Positions 35,194-47,399 of a stretch of 64,000 nt of DNA are shown piece after piece (position 1 is the first letter of the stretch; each line of letters begins with the position of its first letter). Where the stretch lies: assembly GCA_025716815.1 (NCBI GenBank), contig JAIXMN010000023.1:186001-250000 (forward strand), in the 5' to 3' direction. The stretch is from Dichotomocladium elegans (lineage: Eukaryota > Mucoromycota > Mucoromycetes > Mucorales > Lichtheimiaceae). The position numbers were made by a program, and so were the translations under genes. The notes under the pieces are model-generated. The model was not told the origin of the DNA and made no database searches. It saw only the letters and a program-made list of their open reading frames with translations.

Positions 35194-37138
35194 TTACAAT
35201 CCAACATATTTTGTTGAGGTGAAATTATATACACGGTTTCCATCCTTGTCGAAATGGAAAGGTACGTAGCATCGTTTGCAAAAAAAGGCAGGTGAAGATC
35301 CGCTAAAAATATCATCGAACGTCATAAAACTAAAATTTGACACAACCATATTAGTAACTCTGATCGATATTGTTTTCCTATAATCTCCCTCTCCTTTGCC
35401 CTACTAACTCTGCAGGGTAAATGGCACACATTGTGCACTTGTGTCGTACGAATTGCCCATTGTATGTCATCTTGGGATATTCGCTCCGTAGTTTTGGGTC
35501 TTGTTTGCTATGGATTCTGGCAAAACATCAAAGGGGAGGAGGAACAAGATGACGAGTACCTGATGAGGATACGTTTCTCTCGGGCGTCGTGACTATTATT
35601 ATACTTAGACATACCTAATATCGCGTATCATAAACAAATGCTGGCAGTTATGCTGATGGATAAAGAGGTATGGCTTGCCAATCTCCACTTCCAGATCTTC
35701 AAACGTCACCCCTCGCATACTCCTATGGCTGGTATATCTTGGTAATTTTCGCTCTGTTGCCCACTTCCGGATTGTTTCACTATAATCTGGTTCGGGTTCA
35801 AGGTGATCCTCTTCAGCCGCACGTGTATCGATATAGAACATATCGTCAATATAGAAGCAGCTTCCCGAGGTCTTCTTTCGGAGACTATTTAGGATTGGTT
35901 TATCGGGGTCGCGGTCTTTGTGATCGCAATTATCCACAAAATCTTGAAGGCAGAATATGGCATCCCGGAAATCAGTGAGCGGCTGTGAGCCGAGCATTAA
36001 AAACTCACGAACACGCTGATCAACCATATACGGATGATAAAAAGATATGGTTAGGACCACCTCATCATCACACACTGATTCCTATCGGCCGCAGCAGAAA
36101 GATCGTCAGTCCTCTCAAGACATACACTTATTCGATCCACCGGTAGTCATCAAACCTCACTATCCGCTTTAATGGGATCTCCTTTGGATTTCTCTGCATC
36201 TTCAGTCAACTAGTGAAAGGACTATAAGTGATCGTTCCAGGAGCCCTATTAAAACAACTTACCCTCTGATTCAGTGCGGCGTAGTTGAGGCGGCATCGGT
36301 GACGAGGCATTAAGTCCACCATGTTTTTAGGGCTGCAATGCATTTGTCTCGAGTGAGTCGCAATCATTTGTCACCGTCCACGGGTCATAATGCATTTACT
36401 TCAATGTAAGCAGTGTGCTCTCATTAAGGTCCTTGATCACCTCCCGATAAAACTTTGTCCTTTCTGTCTGCGGAATAGAAGGGTCGGGTTCCTCATCATC
36501 GGCTTGTTGGCCGAGGCTTTGTTGCCCCTCTCCGTCTTCTGCTCCTTCGGTGCCGTCATCCTCCTCATCTTCGACCTCCTCGACATTTCCAAGAGGTATT
36601 GCCAGTTCAGGATGCAAGTATTTTGCAAGCAAATGGCCCTGCCGAAACGCTGTGTCTGCTTCCTTATTTGCGCTAACTGCCCTATCGTTTCGCTGGTCCT
36701 CCTGAGGCCGCACAATTTCTTTGAGCAGTCGCGGGATTTTATCGTCCGTCAGGTATTTACGGCGCTTTGGCACGATCGGATTCAGAAACATGTTGTCTCC
36801 AATCTCACTTTCCAGATCCCGCAATGTCTCTTCTTCCTGATCCAGAAGTGTCCGATTCGGCAAGACATCCTTCGCCTGTGGTTTGCGTTTGATTACTGAA
36901 TCCTCCGCAACCCGAACCCGCGAATACTCGCGCCTTCTGATCCGACTCCGTTCAAGTATCATTGAAAACAGTGTAGCATCTACAAAAACTTCGGATGCTG
37001 CGTTAAGTTCATCGGTCTTAACGGGCCTAAAGATAAAAAAAAATTATTTAGCGATGGCTCTCGGTACGAAGGAGGATCAGTCGACAACGCTCTCTACACA
37101 TACGGGAGATCGCCGACACGATCGGCTAATCGCTTCAT
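35194..37138 (-). CDS. SNAPC3: snRNA-activating protein complex subunit 3 (SNAP50)
   Basis: Seven exons reconstructed from frame and family fit (37138-37104, 37026-36400, 36332-36263, 36209-36156, 36081-35615, 35516-35409, 35302-35194) give 489 residues. SNAPc binds the proximal sequence element of snRNA genes for Pol II and Pol III. The C-terminal half shows the family blocks: DFRDAIFCLQDF, GSCFYIDDMFYID, YSETIRKWATE, KPYLFIHQHNCQHLFMIRDIR, and a zinc ribbon formed by HKCTMCAIYPA and FFCKRCYVPFHFDKDG. The last two knuckles lie on short exons with no usable open frame of their own. The N-terminal half is acidic and poorly conserved. The first exon (35 nt) rests on a GTATGT donor and an open ATG frame and is the least sure part. 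Confidence 0.88.
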
Positions 37139-38228
37139 GCGAATAGACTTTTCCTGCTTCCTTTGTTCTGCTCGATTTAAAATGCAGTTAACTCGAAACT
37201 CGCGAACATTGATTTTCATCGCGGGAAGGAAACACACACACACGCACAAAAAAAATATAAAGACGTCGGGGTTGCCGCAGAAATATCTGCATTGCCTCTC
37301 CAACGACTTCAATTTTCCAAAATAATTTTCGCGTATATGATGTATTGACGTTCAGAATACAAAAAGAATGTCGCATAATATTATACGAAATCGTCGTATC
37401 ACCACTAAAGAGATTTCGTTATTCAACAGAAAACACTCCCTTTGCACTTTGACTTGTCCATCCTGCTTGCACCAGGCGTATCCAGATGTGCACATGGCGA
37501 TAGCCATGGAGCATGGACAGGCAACGCCAGACGCAATGGCAGGGAAAAAGTACAGGCAGCGCAAGACGCAAAAAAAAATGAAGCCATATTGCGGCCCTAC
37601 CGGATGATGCGATTCCGTTTGTGCCTCTCTTCCATGGGTCACCAAGTACGGGTACGACTAGTCAATCTACAAAGGAGAGGTGTTGGACTCGAATAAAAAG
37701 CAAGTCAATATAAATATTCATAACAGATAACCCATGGAAGAGAGGCCAAGGAAGGATGTACTAAAGGGAAAAAAAGAGATCGCCCAGAATCTCTATTATT
37801 TACGAGAAAGCAGTCATCCATGTGAATGGCAATGCTGAAACAGCTACCGCGACGTATCGGATGATATCCTTCTTCAAAAGACTTACATCTTGCGACTCTC
37901 TTCGCTGCTATTTCACGATGCTTCTTGTTTATCGGTTCACAGTTTTGTTGCAGACAGGTTTAAACGGGACTTTTGGTTTCTTCATATAGCCATCATAATG
38001 ATTAAAGAAGACACAGGCGATGGCTCAGCTGCAAACCATTGCATCAAGGGTAATGTGGCAGACGAAAGTGTCATTGATTAATCACGAGGCAGCAAGAGAG
38101 TTCGTGTTGCTGTGCGACATCGGCTGCGTATTAGAACCACTACTGCATCAAACTTGTCTCATCGCACATACGCCATGAACATGTGTGTAATTATGCATTT
38201 ATTATCAGTATGCACTCTACAAAGAACT
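37139..38228. other. Gene-poor start of the second repeat graveyard
   Basis: No gene recognised. Open frames up to 97 codons occur on both strands without motifs. The A/C-rich stretch at about 37230-37255 is simple sequence in the SNAPC3 5' flank. Confidence 0.4.
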
Positions 38229-39420
38229 CACAGCATGATAAAGCTCTTTATCACCTGTTTCGCTGATGCATTGTTCTATACTCTTGCACAGTATGACACA
38301 ATGTCGGTATCTTGTTTAGTTCCAATGATAGAGTGTATTTTTCATTATACCCAGGACCCAACCTAAAGTCTTATGGTTCTAAACAGAGGTGATGATCTTT
38401 ATATCTCAACGATCCTTTCATATATCCATATACATACTATGGTGTCTAATGTAGAATCATCACAAGTGGATCATAGTTTTTTCCGATTTCGTCAGTTCAC
38501 GAGTCACCTTTAAGAATGAGAGAAGAATGCTTCGAAATCGGTCAATTTTAAGCTATTCGATGCTTCACTGATTTGCGTCATCAATATCTCGCTATTACGT
38601 TTTACTTTGCTCTTCACAATCGACCAAAATTGCTCAATAGGATTGAGTTCAGACGAATAGGATGGAAGATAGGCGCATCGATATCCTCGAGATTCGACGT
38701 ATTTAAAGATATCCTCAGCCTTATGAATAGGCGCATCATCCATTACCAATTATTGACTCTTCATATGTTCATACTTGTCCATTTCATCCATGATAGGCTT
38801 AAGAAAGCTGAGTTAATGTCCAGTTATAGTTCCTTTGCTTGCAGTTATGGGCTATCCCGCTTTTTTTTCCTTTTTGGCTGGTGGCTGTGGGAGTCTCAAG
38901 CTACATTTAATGATGCCAAAATTGCTCCCAAATGGTAGTTGTTTTCGTTTATATTTTTGGCACTATAACTACTGTAAAAGTCCCTTTCGTGGACCATGCC
39001 TTTATGTTAATATGGAATCCAGACCCATCAAGGAAACAGAGTGTTTTCTAAAGTCAATGCCAGTCATGGCCCACCGGCGCACTCAGTCAAGGCGCTCTTG
39101 GATCTTTGCACCACTATGCCTCACTGCAGGCTAAAATCAAGCCTTCTTTAATGGCAGGTGGCATTCATTTTTCATAAACCGATGGAGTGTCGTTCTCGAT
39201 ACTTTAAGACCCCTCAATCTATGAAGCAATTGATCCATCAGTTGCTCTCATGATCTTCGTTGAGAATACGTGAACAACTTCTGCCTCTACTTTTCTTAGA
39301 AATTCTGCCAAGGCCCTTTTCGTACTGTGATACCCATCGCTGAGCAGACCGAACATGGACTCTTAGCTGTTTTGCAGCAGCTATTGCACTCAAGAACTTC
39401 TCAAACATCAATTTAAAAAT
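38229..39420 (-). mobile_element. Tc1/IS630-like DNA transposon relic, copy B
   Basis: The - strand encodes a broken transposase. An N-terminal helix-turn-helix is readable near 39412-39330 (AAAKQLRVHVRSAQRWVSQY), followed by a basic linker. Then come the catalytic parts: DDAPIHKAEDIFKYVESRG and YLPSYSSELNPIEQFWSIV at 38749-38600, carrying the second Asp and the Glu of the DDE set. Stops and frameshifts separate the blocks. The 3' non-coding end (38229-38500) is also shared with copy A. Copy B is longer on the N-terminal side. No clean terminal inverted repeats or TA duplication could be fixed by eye. Confidence 0.78.
38510..38749 (-). pseudogene. Transposase catalytic-domain remnant (DDE_3 type)
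   Basis: An open 79-codon piece with the IS630/Tc1 pattern D-x-APIH ... PSYS-x-x-LNPIEQFW, ending DFEAFFSHS. It is the best-preserved coding part of copy B and fixes the orientation of the element. Confidence 0.85.
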
Positions 39421-39930
39421 CCTAGCTTATCTTTGTCTGTGTACATTGTATAGCCGCGCGTAAAGTCTGTTTCTTTCATCTGAATGTCTCTATCCTTTCG
39501 CTTGGGAATATGCCCCAGCAACAAGACCAGGGTTACCTCTGCAAGATGGGTTACGCAGATATTCTGTACGAAAACAAATAGATTGAAGAGAGTATATTCC
39601 TCACCAATAACATAGTCCATAGGTACAGGACAGCCACGCTCAACAACGTCGTGACCTTGTCCACGTTCGTTAAAGAAAATAGATTGCTCATTTCAGAATG
39701 TAAAATGGATATAGAAATGGAAGTTTCTTTGTAGGGACACCTTTCGCCGTGCATGCAACATTTGCTTTGCCATCATGTGCGGCTAGGGCGCGGCTACAAT
39801 TTTGGAAAATGTTATATTACAGAGCGGATAGATTTCTACGGCGACTGCACCCGATTCGGTAGCACACAACAACACATTGCCCTTCCGGGCGATTAGAGAA
39901 TATACTCCCCTTCCCAGAGGGCTATGATTT
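39408..39930 (-). pseudogene. Unidentified coding-like relic upstream of transposon copy B
   Basis: With only a few stops or frame changes, the - strand here reads as protein-like sequence: GNVLLCATESGAVAVEIYP, GQGHDVVERGCPVPMDYVIG, then NICVTHLAEVTLVLLLGHIPKR. Composition looks genuinely coding, unlike the flanks. I do not recognise the family. It may belong to the same element, to another mobile element, or to a captured host gene fragment. Confidence 0.35.
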
Positions 39931-41865
39931 TCCGGTCATGCTTCCGCAACACTGAAAAATATCGTTCTGATTTGTGTTTACGGTTTTGTCTCGATCCGCC
40001 TGGGCGTCTACGTTTGCGATGTTTCTGGTCCTTCGCTATCCGGACTATGACAGGTAGTGCCGCGGTCGTTAAATTGTCCGTCCAGAAGTGAATAAATCAT
40101 TTTGAAGCTTGCGAATCCTTTATTCTCGCATGTATAGACGCCTGTAAGAATGAGAGGTGAGGTCTTCGAAATCACTCGGATCCAGGCTACCCGATCCCTC
40201 TTTACTTATTCCCGTCATCAAACACTTTTGCTTTCAAAGATTACGTTCAATTCTGCAACTTACCACGTTCCACTGGGCCACCCAGTCATGGCACTGTAGG
40301 GCCTTGGTGTTAATCGGTCACCTGTCTTATAATTTCACTATCCTTAGTCCTCCTATCTAGCATTCAGAATTGTCCATAGTCAGCGGATAAAAAATATTCT
40401 GATGCTGTTAAAAAGGTTATATTGATGCAAGGCAGATCAACATGCACTTCTATTTGGGGTACATACCTCCAGGACAAACTATTGTATAATGCAATGATTC
40501 TGGGTATCTCATATTTACAATGTGATACATAGGAGGTTATACAGTGAACACTAGCCAAAGCTTTGAATCTTTGACCTCATGGTATCAACAACTTATTCAT
40601 CTCCATAGAAAGACTTACAGGATTTGAGGAATATAATGGAACGAGGTTTTCTCTAAGGTCATTATTCCGAGCAGTTGCCGGACACAAGCTATTCCCTGCA
40701 TTGGCCGCTGAGGCAAGGCCTGATAGCTCGTGGCACTTTTATCAGTGCGAAAAGATGTGTAATATTGGATCACACAGGTATTCATCATACCCATCTTTGT
40801 TACAGAACATCCACCGACATATGGCAATCGATCTTTTATTTTTTCAGTACATGATACATTCTACGGAAAATGAAAGCTGTTGGCGTTCAATTTTATAAAG
40901 GTATGTGGTAGCATCTCAGCAAAACACATAAACTGAAAGCCTGGAGAAGGAAAGTGGTCGAATGTGCTTTTCTTTGTACACTTTCACGGGTCACTCGATG
41001 CCTTTAGTCTTACAGTACAGACTTTCATTGTTTCCAATAGAATTGGTAAACTAAATTCCCTAGATGGATGATAAGGATGCTTCCGGAGACGCTAGACTCT
41101 CCACTATCGACATGTACACCAAGTCGCTCAGTGCGGCGCGCCTGTCAATAATGAATTTAAAGTGGCCGGAGTACGGGATGATAAAGCCAGTGTCAAAAGT
41201 TTAACCCATGTGATTATCCTTTTTAGGAAGATATTCAGAACTTCCTCAAGACCTCTTCTGCTGTGTGTATGTGTGTAGTGTTTGGGTGCTTTGGTGTACT
41301 TCTTTGCGTAGTTTTATCTAGGAGCATCATCAATCAAACGGGATACCACTATTGTGGAGACGATTATCGGGTGTATTTATGAACTTGGAGCGAGGCGATC
41401 AAGTGTATGGGGGGGTGGAGGCTGTTTACATGATGGCGTGACACAAACCTCAGGGTTTAGTATGATTTGGCGCTGCAAGTGCCATGTCCGACGTCGATCG
41501 TAAAAAACAGAGGTCACGTTCATTTTTCCCGAGAACCAGTTCAGCAGCACAGCGGCTTGTTGAGATGGATAGTCCATCGCGCCATATATCGATTGGAAAA
41601 GTGCTAAAGCTTGTATACAATGTCAAATACGGAGGGGATTGCGCTGTGCTGATAAACAAATTTCTTTGCAGGATGTTTTAATTTTGGGGTTGAGCCCATG
41701 ACTCACACAAGATGACTCAGACTTGTAGATTTTCTGCGTTTTTTTTTTTTCGGAGCCAACCCTTTTCCGGGAGCGCATCCTTTTTTGGCTTAAAAAATTT
41801 TAAAGTTGCAAGAGCATCTTCATCCTCTTTCACTTTCCAATCCCCCACTCTTTTCTTACTACACT
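39931..41865. other. Rest of the second repeat graveyard and DAHP synthase 5' flank
   Basis: A short piece at 40144-40172 (+) resembles the 3' coding end of the transposon (compare 38511-38540), so a third fragment may be present. Open frames at 40364-40558 and 40615-40827 (-) are unidentified. A T-rich stretch at 41730-41850 precedes the DAHP synthase start. Confidence 0.4.
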
Positions 41866-43455
<1,590 letters not shown>

Positions 43456-44357
43456 ACGTCCCTCTGTCTTTTTTCTCTTTGTACAGGTGTCCCTTATGAA
43501 ATAAGTGTATTTAAAATAAAAGTAGCCATAGATGTAATTACACGAGTAACCACGACCGCTTAAACGAATATCCTGATCTCATACACGTATGAATCTGTTT
43601 TACGGGAAGATAAAGGTATTATGGACAGTTTGCTCGTGCGTGTGCGTAAACCTTATTTCGCTATTCAGCTCCATTATCGGCCGCCTCTTATCTCTCGCAT
43701 AAAATAGTTCTTAAGAGGTGCAATGCGTGGAGCGTGCCTTGTGCGAGCGACTATGTGTGTGTGGAAGAGAGACTATCAGCGAAGAAATGAATGAGCTTGC
43801 ATCTCGGACGGAACCGAAGAGATGCGAGCTTGGCCGAAAGTCAGCTCACAGTACAATGCCACGCCTCTCTTCTGCGCGTGAATGATTACGTTTGCAGAAA
43901 GTTGACGTTTGGAGCAAGCCGAGGATTCTAGTGAACGTCTCGCCCTTCGCAGGTGTATGCGACTAATAAAGGTAAACGTCGTTCCACCGGCCCCTCCGCC
44001 CAAATCGGCGGTTCCCCCCACACACACCCGGAAAAAGCGATGATGCAAGAACAAGTTCCAAGCGTGGAGCTTTCTGCTGCAAGAAAAAAATACAGCATAC
44101 TTGAGTCACACACGCACACGCACACGCGCACGCACACGCACACGCACGCACACACAAGCATACACACACACACACACCATCCCCAAAAAAGCGAACCAAC
44201 TTTTTTTTGGAGCTGGACCCAGAGCGCACTCTTCCGCTCTCGTTCTAGCCTCTCTTTTACACATACTCTCTCTCTCTTCCGCCCACTTCCCTCTTTCTCT
44301 TCCCCCCTCCTCTCTCTTTATTCCTGAAAACAGACAAGTTACAATCGCTTGTGAACC
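43456..44357. other. Intergenic with a CA-rich simple repeat in the next gene's leader
   Basis: No gene seen. A CA/CGCA microsatellite lies at about 44107-44180, and a CT-rich tract at about 44260-44320 directly precedes the start at 44358, as in other leaders here. Confidence 0.5.
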
Positions 44358-45088
44358 ATGGCCGATCGCAAAAGAACACGCTCGTCTCGATCGACACTCG
44401 AGGATGCTAACGAAGAGCACCGGCTATGGAAAGAAATCTGCATTGCCCTCGTTGACTTTGATCGCATTCAAAAGCGCATAGCGCTCGTGCTGAAAGAAAT
44501 CAACACCATACTCAGTACAAATAACCTGGAACAAGGCAAGCTTCCATATATAATAGGCAGAGGAGCCCGAAGTGTGCCTCTTTGGACGATGAGTTTGCTC
44601 CGCGAGTCTAACACTCACTCACGCCCCGGTGCGTTTTCATACAGGTATTCCGGCGAATCTGGCGGATCAACTGAAGCAATATTATGCCGAAGGCATTGAA
44701 CTATCGATGAAGGAACTCCAGCAAGTATTTTTCTGTGACTCGAGTCGTCTTCTTTTCCTGCTCGCTTTCGCACCCACGTCATGTGCAGCACTGAAGCAAT
44801 CGTATTGACCATGGTCCAACAAGTAGTGCGAACAAGAATACGACCGAAAAGCTGTCTGTGTTAATAGCCCTGCGGGAAGCGTCCCAGGATGGTGAGAGAA
44901 AAGAGAGAGGGGGGGTTGCGGAAATGAAGGAAATGAGGCTCCGCCGAAAAAGTCGGAGCACGTACTGATTCTGAATGTTCTCGTTCCATTTTTTTTTTGT
45001 AGCACTGGACCCCCAATGGAAACGCCGGCGTCGGGATGACAGCAAGCGAAACAAACCTGCCAATCATCATAAGAAGCAAAAGGTGTAA
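44358..45088 (+). CDS. Small coiled-coil nuclear-type protein, similar to the N-terminal part of SGF29
   Basis: Four exons are proposed: 44358-44535, 44645-44720, 44797-44891 and 45003-45088, about 144 residues. Visible are a basic start (RKRTRSSRS), helices with heptads (WKEICIALVDFDRIQ, LVLKEINTIL, LADQLKQYYAEGIELS), a KLSVLIALREAS helix, and a strongly basic tail (WKRRRRDDSKRN, HHKKQKV) like a nuclear localisation signal. The helix order resembles the N-terminal, SAGA-binding part of Sgf29, whose C-terminal tandem Tudor domain reads H3K4 methylation. I found no Tudor exon in the 2.3 kb downstream. The first intron must use a GC donor (GCAAGC at 44536). The junction between exons 2 and 3 is ambiguous: a GC donor at 44721 or a GT donor at 44725 with a later acceptor. 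A GTGTAAGA donor at the stop could extend the protein. Confidence 0.5.
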
Positions 45089-47324
45089 GACAAGAGATGC
45101 ACCCCCTCCCCTCTTTCTCTCTCTCTCTTCTCTCCTTCTCTCGCCCTTCTCCTCCTTTAATTTTCCGCTTTCAGAGAGGAAGGGGGGACGCCATCTTCCT
45201 CATATCAATGTACATATCTGCACATACCCATGGTAAGCGTCTCGGTCTTCTGCAGCTCCTTTGCGCTTTTATTTATTACGTCGGAGAAAGCCGTTCTCCC
45301 AGTGAATTGCATCTCTCACTCTCTTTCCGCGCAAGCCCATCAACCGGTCTTACCGGAATTCTTCTATTCAAGCAACAAATGCCATGCGTGCTCGAGAAAG
45401 AAAAAGTTGAATGAACACAAATCCAGGAGGTGGATATGCCGGTGGTCCGCCCTGAATCTTTTTTGTTGTTTTTGTTGTTGAACGCACACATGGACTGGGA
45501 GCGCAAGGTTGGGTTTATTAAGAGGAATGATGTTTTATGCAGTCGCCGCTGTAAACACCCGTGTCACCAAATAAAGTTTCATGAACGCAACCCACAACGC
45601 ACCATTGACGCATCGTTTATGGTTTTGGGACACGTGGCATTCACTATTGAAAACAAGGCGGTGGGGGGTGGGGAAAGGATGTCATGGCATTTGCTGATTG
45701 GGAACGGTAAAAGCTACATCGGAACCATAAGATGACGACGTCCGTGCGTATTCGTCGGGTCTTTCATCCTTGTACCGCTCCCATCACACTCGCGCCTCTC
45801 TCTATCATTCTTCCTTTATTGATCTCCCCTAGAGATACGATTAAATGAAAGAAATGGACACCAAGTCCCACTTTTTGTATGGATGTTGCAGTATAAAACC
45901 GCCCTAGCAGCATTTTCTATAAGAACGAAGAATGTGCGATTCTTATTTTCTAAAATCCGTTGACGAGAATCCTCGAGCAGTTACACTCAAGGGATGCGAG
46001 GGACTCAAAAGTATCCGAGGCGAATGCAATCTGTCATCAGAAAGGATTGCTGCAGACAGGGACGTGAATGATGCGTCTGGGTCCCGTACTGTATTAACTT
46101 GAAACGCTGCACGGACATGATCCAAGGAAGGGACTTCAGCCGAGGGCACGGTACCAAAAGACAAGGGCGAAGAGAGAGAGAGAACATAGGACATTCAAAT
46201 AGTAATCCCAGGCGGGGAAGAGGAGGATGGTAAGTCTGCACTTCGGCTACCTTTTCGTGCGACACTATTTTCGAAATGAAGTAGCAGTCCCAAAAGCAGT
46301 AAAGGTCAGGCGTTCTCGGATTCAAGCATCGTTTCCGGAATGGGCGGCCGAAGCCTATACACACGGGTTTTCCATTTTCTGCTTCCGTTTCCAGAAGAAG
46401 GGAAACGAGGAAAAGTTTCTCGTATGTCACGAGTAAGTACATGGTTATGTTATACTGCCACTGTACATCAGAGTGACCGACATACAGACTCTAATACGCT
46501 GTCGAGATCCGAAGTAGGTCTTGGCTCAGCGGAGATTAACGAGGCTCTTCTGCTTTAGAGCAATACTCCACCCCCCCCATTGTGCTCCTTCTTTTAATTC
46601 AGTGCCACGTGATGACGTTTTATGGACGCAACTACGAACTGCAAGCCACAGGCTACCGTAGACACCTGCCGTACTGTAGCCCACAGGTTCCTCTTGTTAT
46701 CGGATTATCACGTCATATTAGATCCAACCCCATTTGCCATAAACACCATCTCCGGGAAACACACGCTAGCAATTCCCCCATAGTCAAGTTCTATGGTTCC
46801 CAGCAAATCAACCGCTTCAATTGCCCTTCCCCCAATTTAAACATTTGCTTATGCATCTGCATGTGCGCGTGTGGGTAGAAATCGGGTGGTATGAAAACCG
46901 CTATTTACACTACAAATAGCATGTCAAGCACTCAAGCTCCTTATATGTTCGAGGACATAACAGAAAATTAATATTAGCAACCTTTCTGTGATCTCAACCT
47001 CTCCTGTATCCTGCGCTACCATTGTGCTTTATCCATTTCTATAGCAGATATTCTGATTTTTTCCTCTGTTATTTTATTTTCATTAGTATATCTTGTTGCC
47101 ATTGCTTAGCTTTGATTCATTTAGCAATTATAATCGCTACTATGTCTATTCCTCCATGGTTGAGTTTCTGTCAAGTAGCTGCAGTCTCACATTGGGGATG
47201 CGGATTATTTTTATTGTCCGGTTACTGGTCGGCATATGGAGCCGCAAGAATGTTGCGATATTTTTAGGCGGGAAACGTTTTAGTTGTCTGTTCTCCACTT
47301 GTTGAAGAAACACGTCTTCCTCTC

Positions 47325-47359
<35 letters not shown>

Positions 47360-47399
47360 CTTACGCGCGCACGCTTCTTAGTTCTTTGTTTACTTTTCC
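45089..47399. other. Intergenic or undetected exons, about 2.3 kb
   Basis: No gene recognised. If the SGF29-like gene continues, a candidate exon is about 45176-45234 (after a pyrimidine-rich CAG), but it shows no Tudor signature. A CT microsatellite at about 47323-47356 sits in the VPS35 leader. Confidence 0.4.

Noticed and set aside
34686..35222. 178-codon open frame on the + strand
   Set aside because: No motif or membrane pattern, and it runs antisense into the last SNAPC3 exon; probably chance.
46005..46442. 145-codon - strand open frame, considered as a missing Tudor exon or separate gene
   Set aside because: Wrong strand for the SGF29-like gene and no Tudor or other domain pattern.
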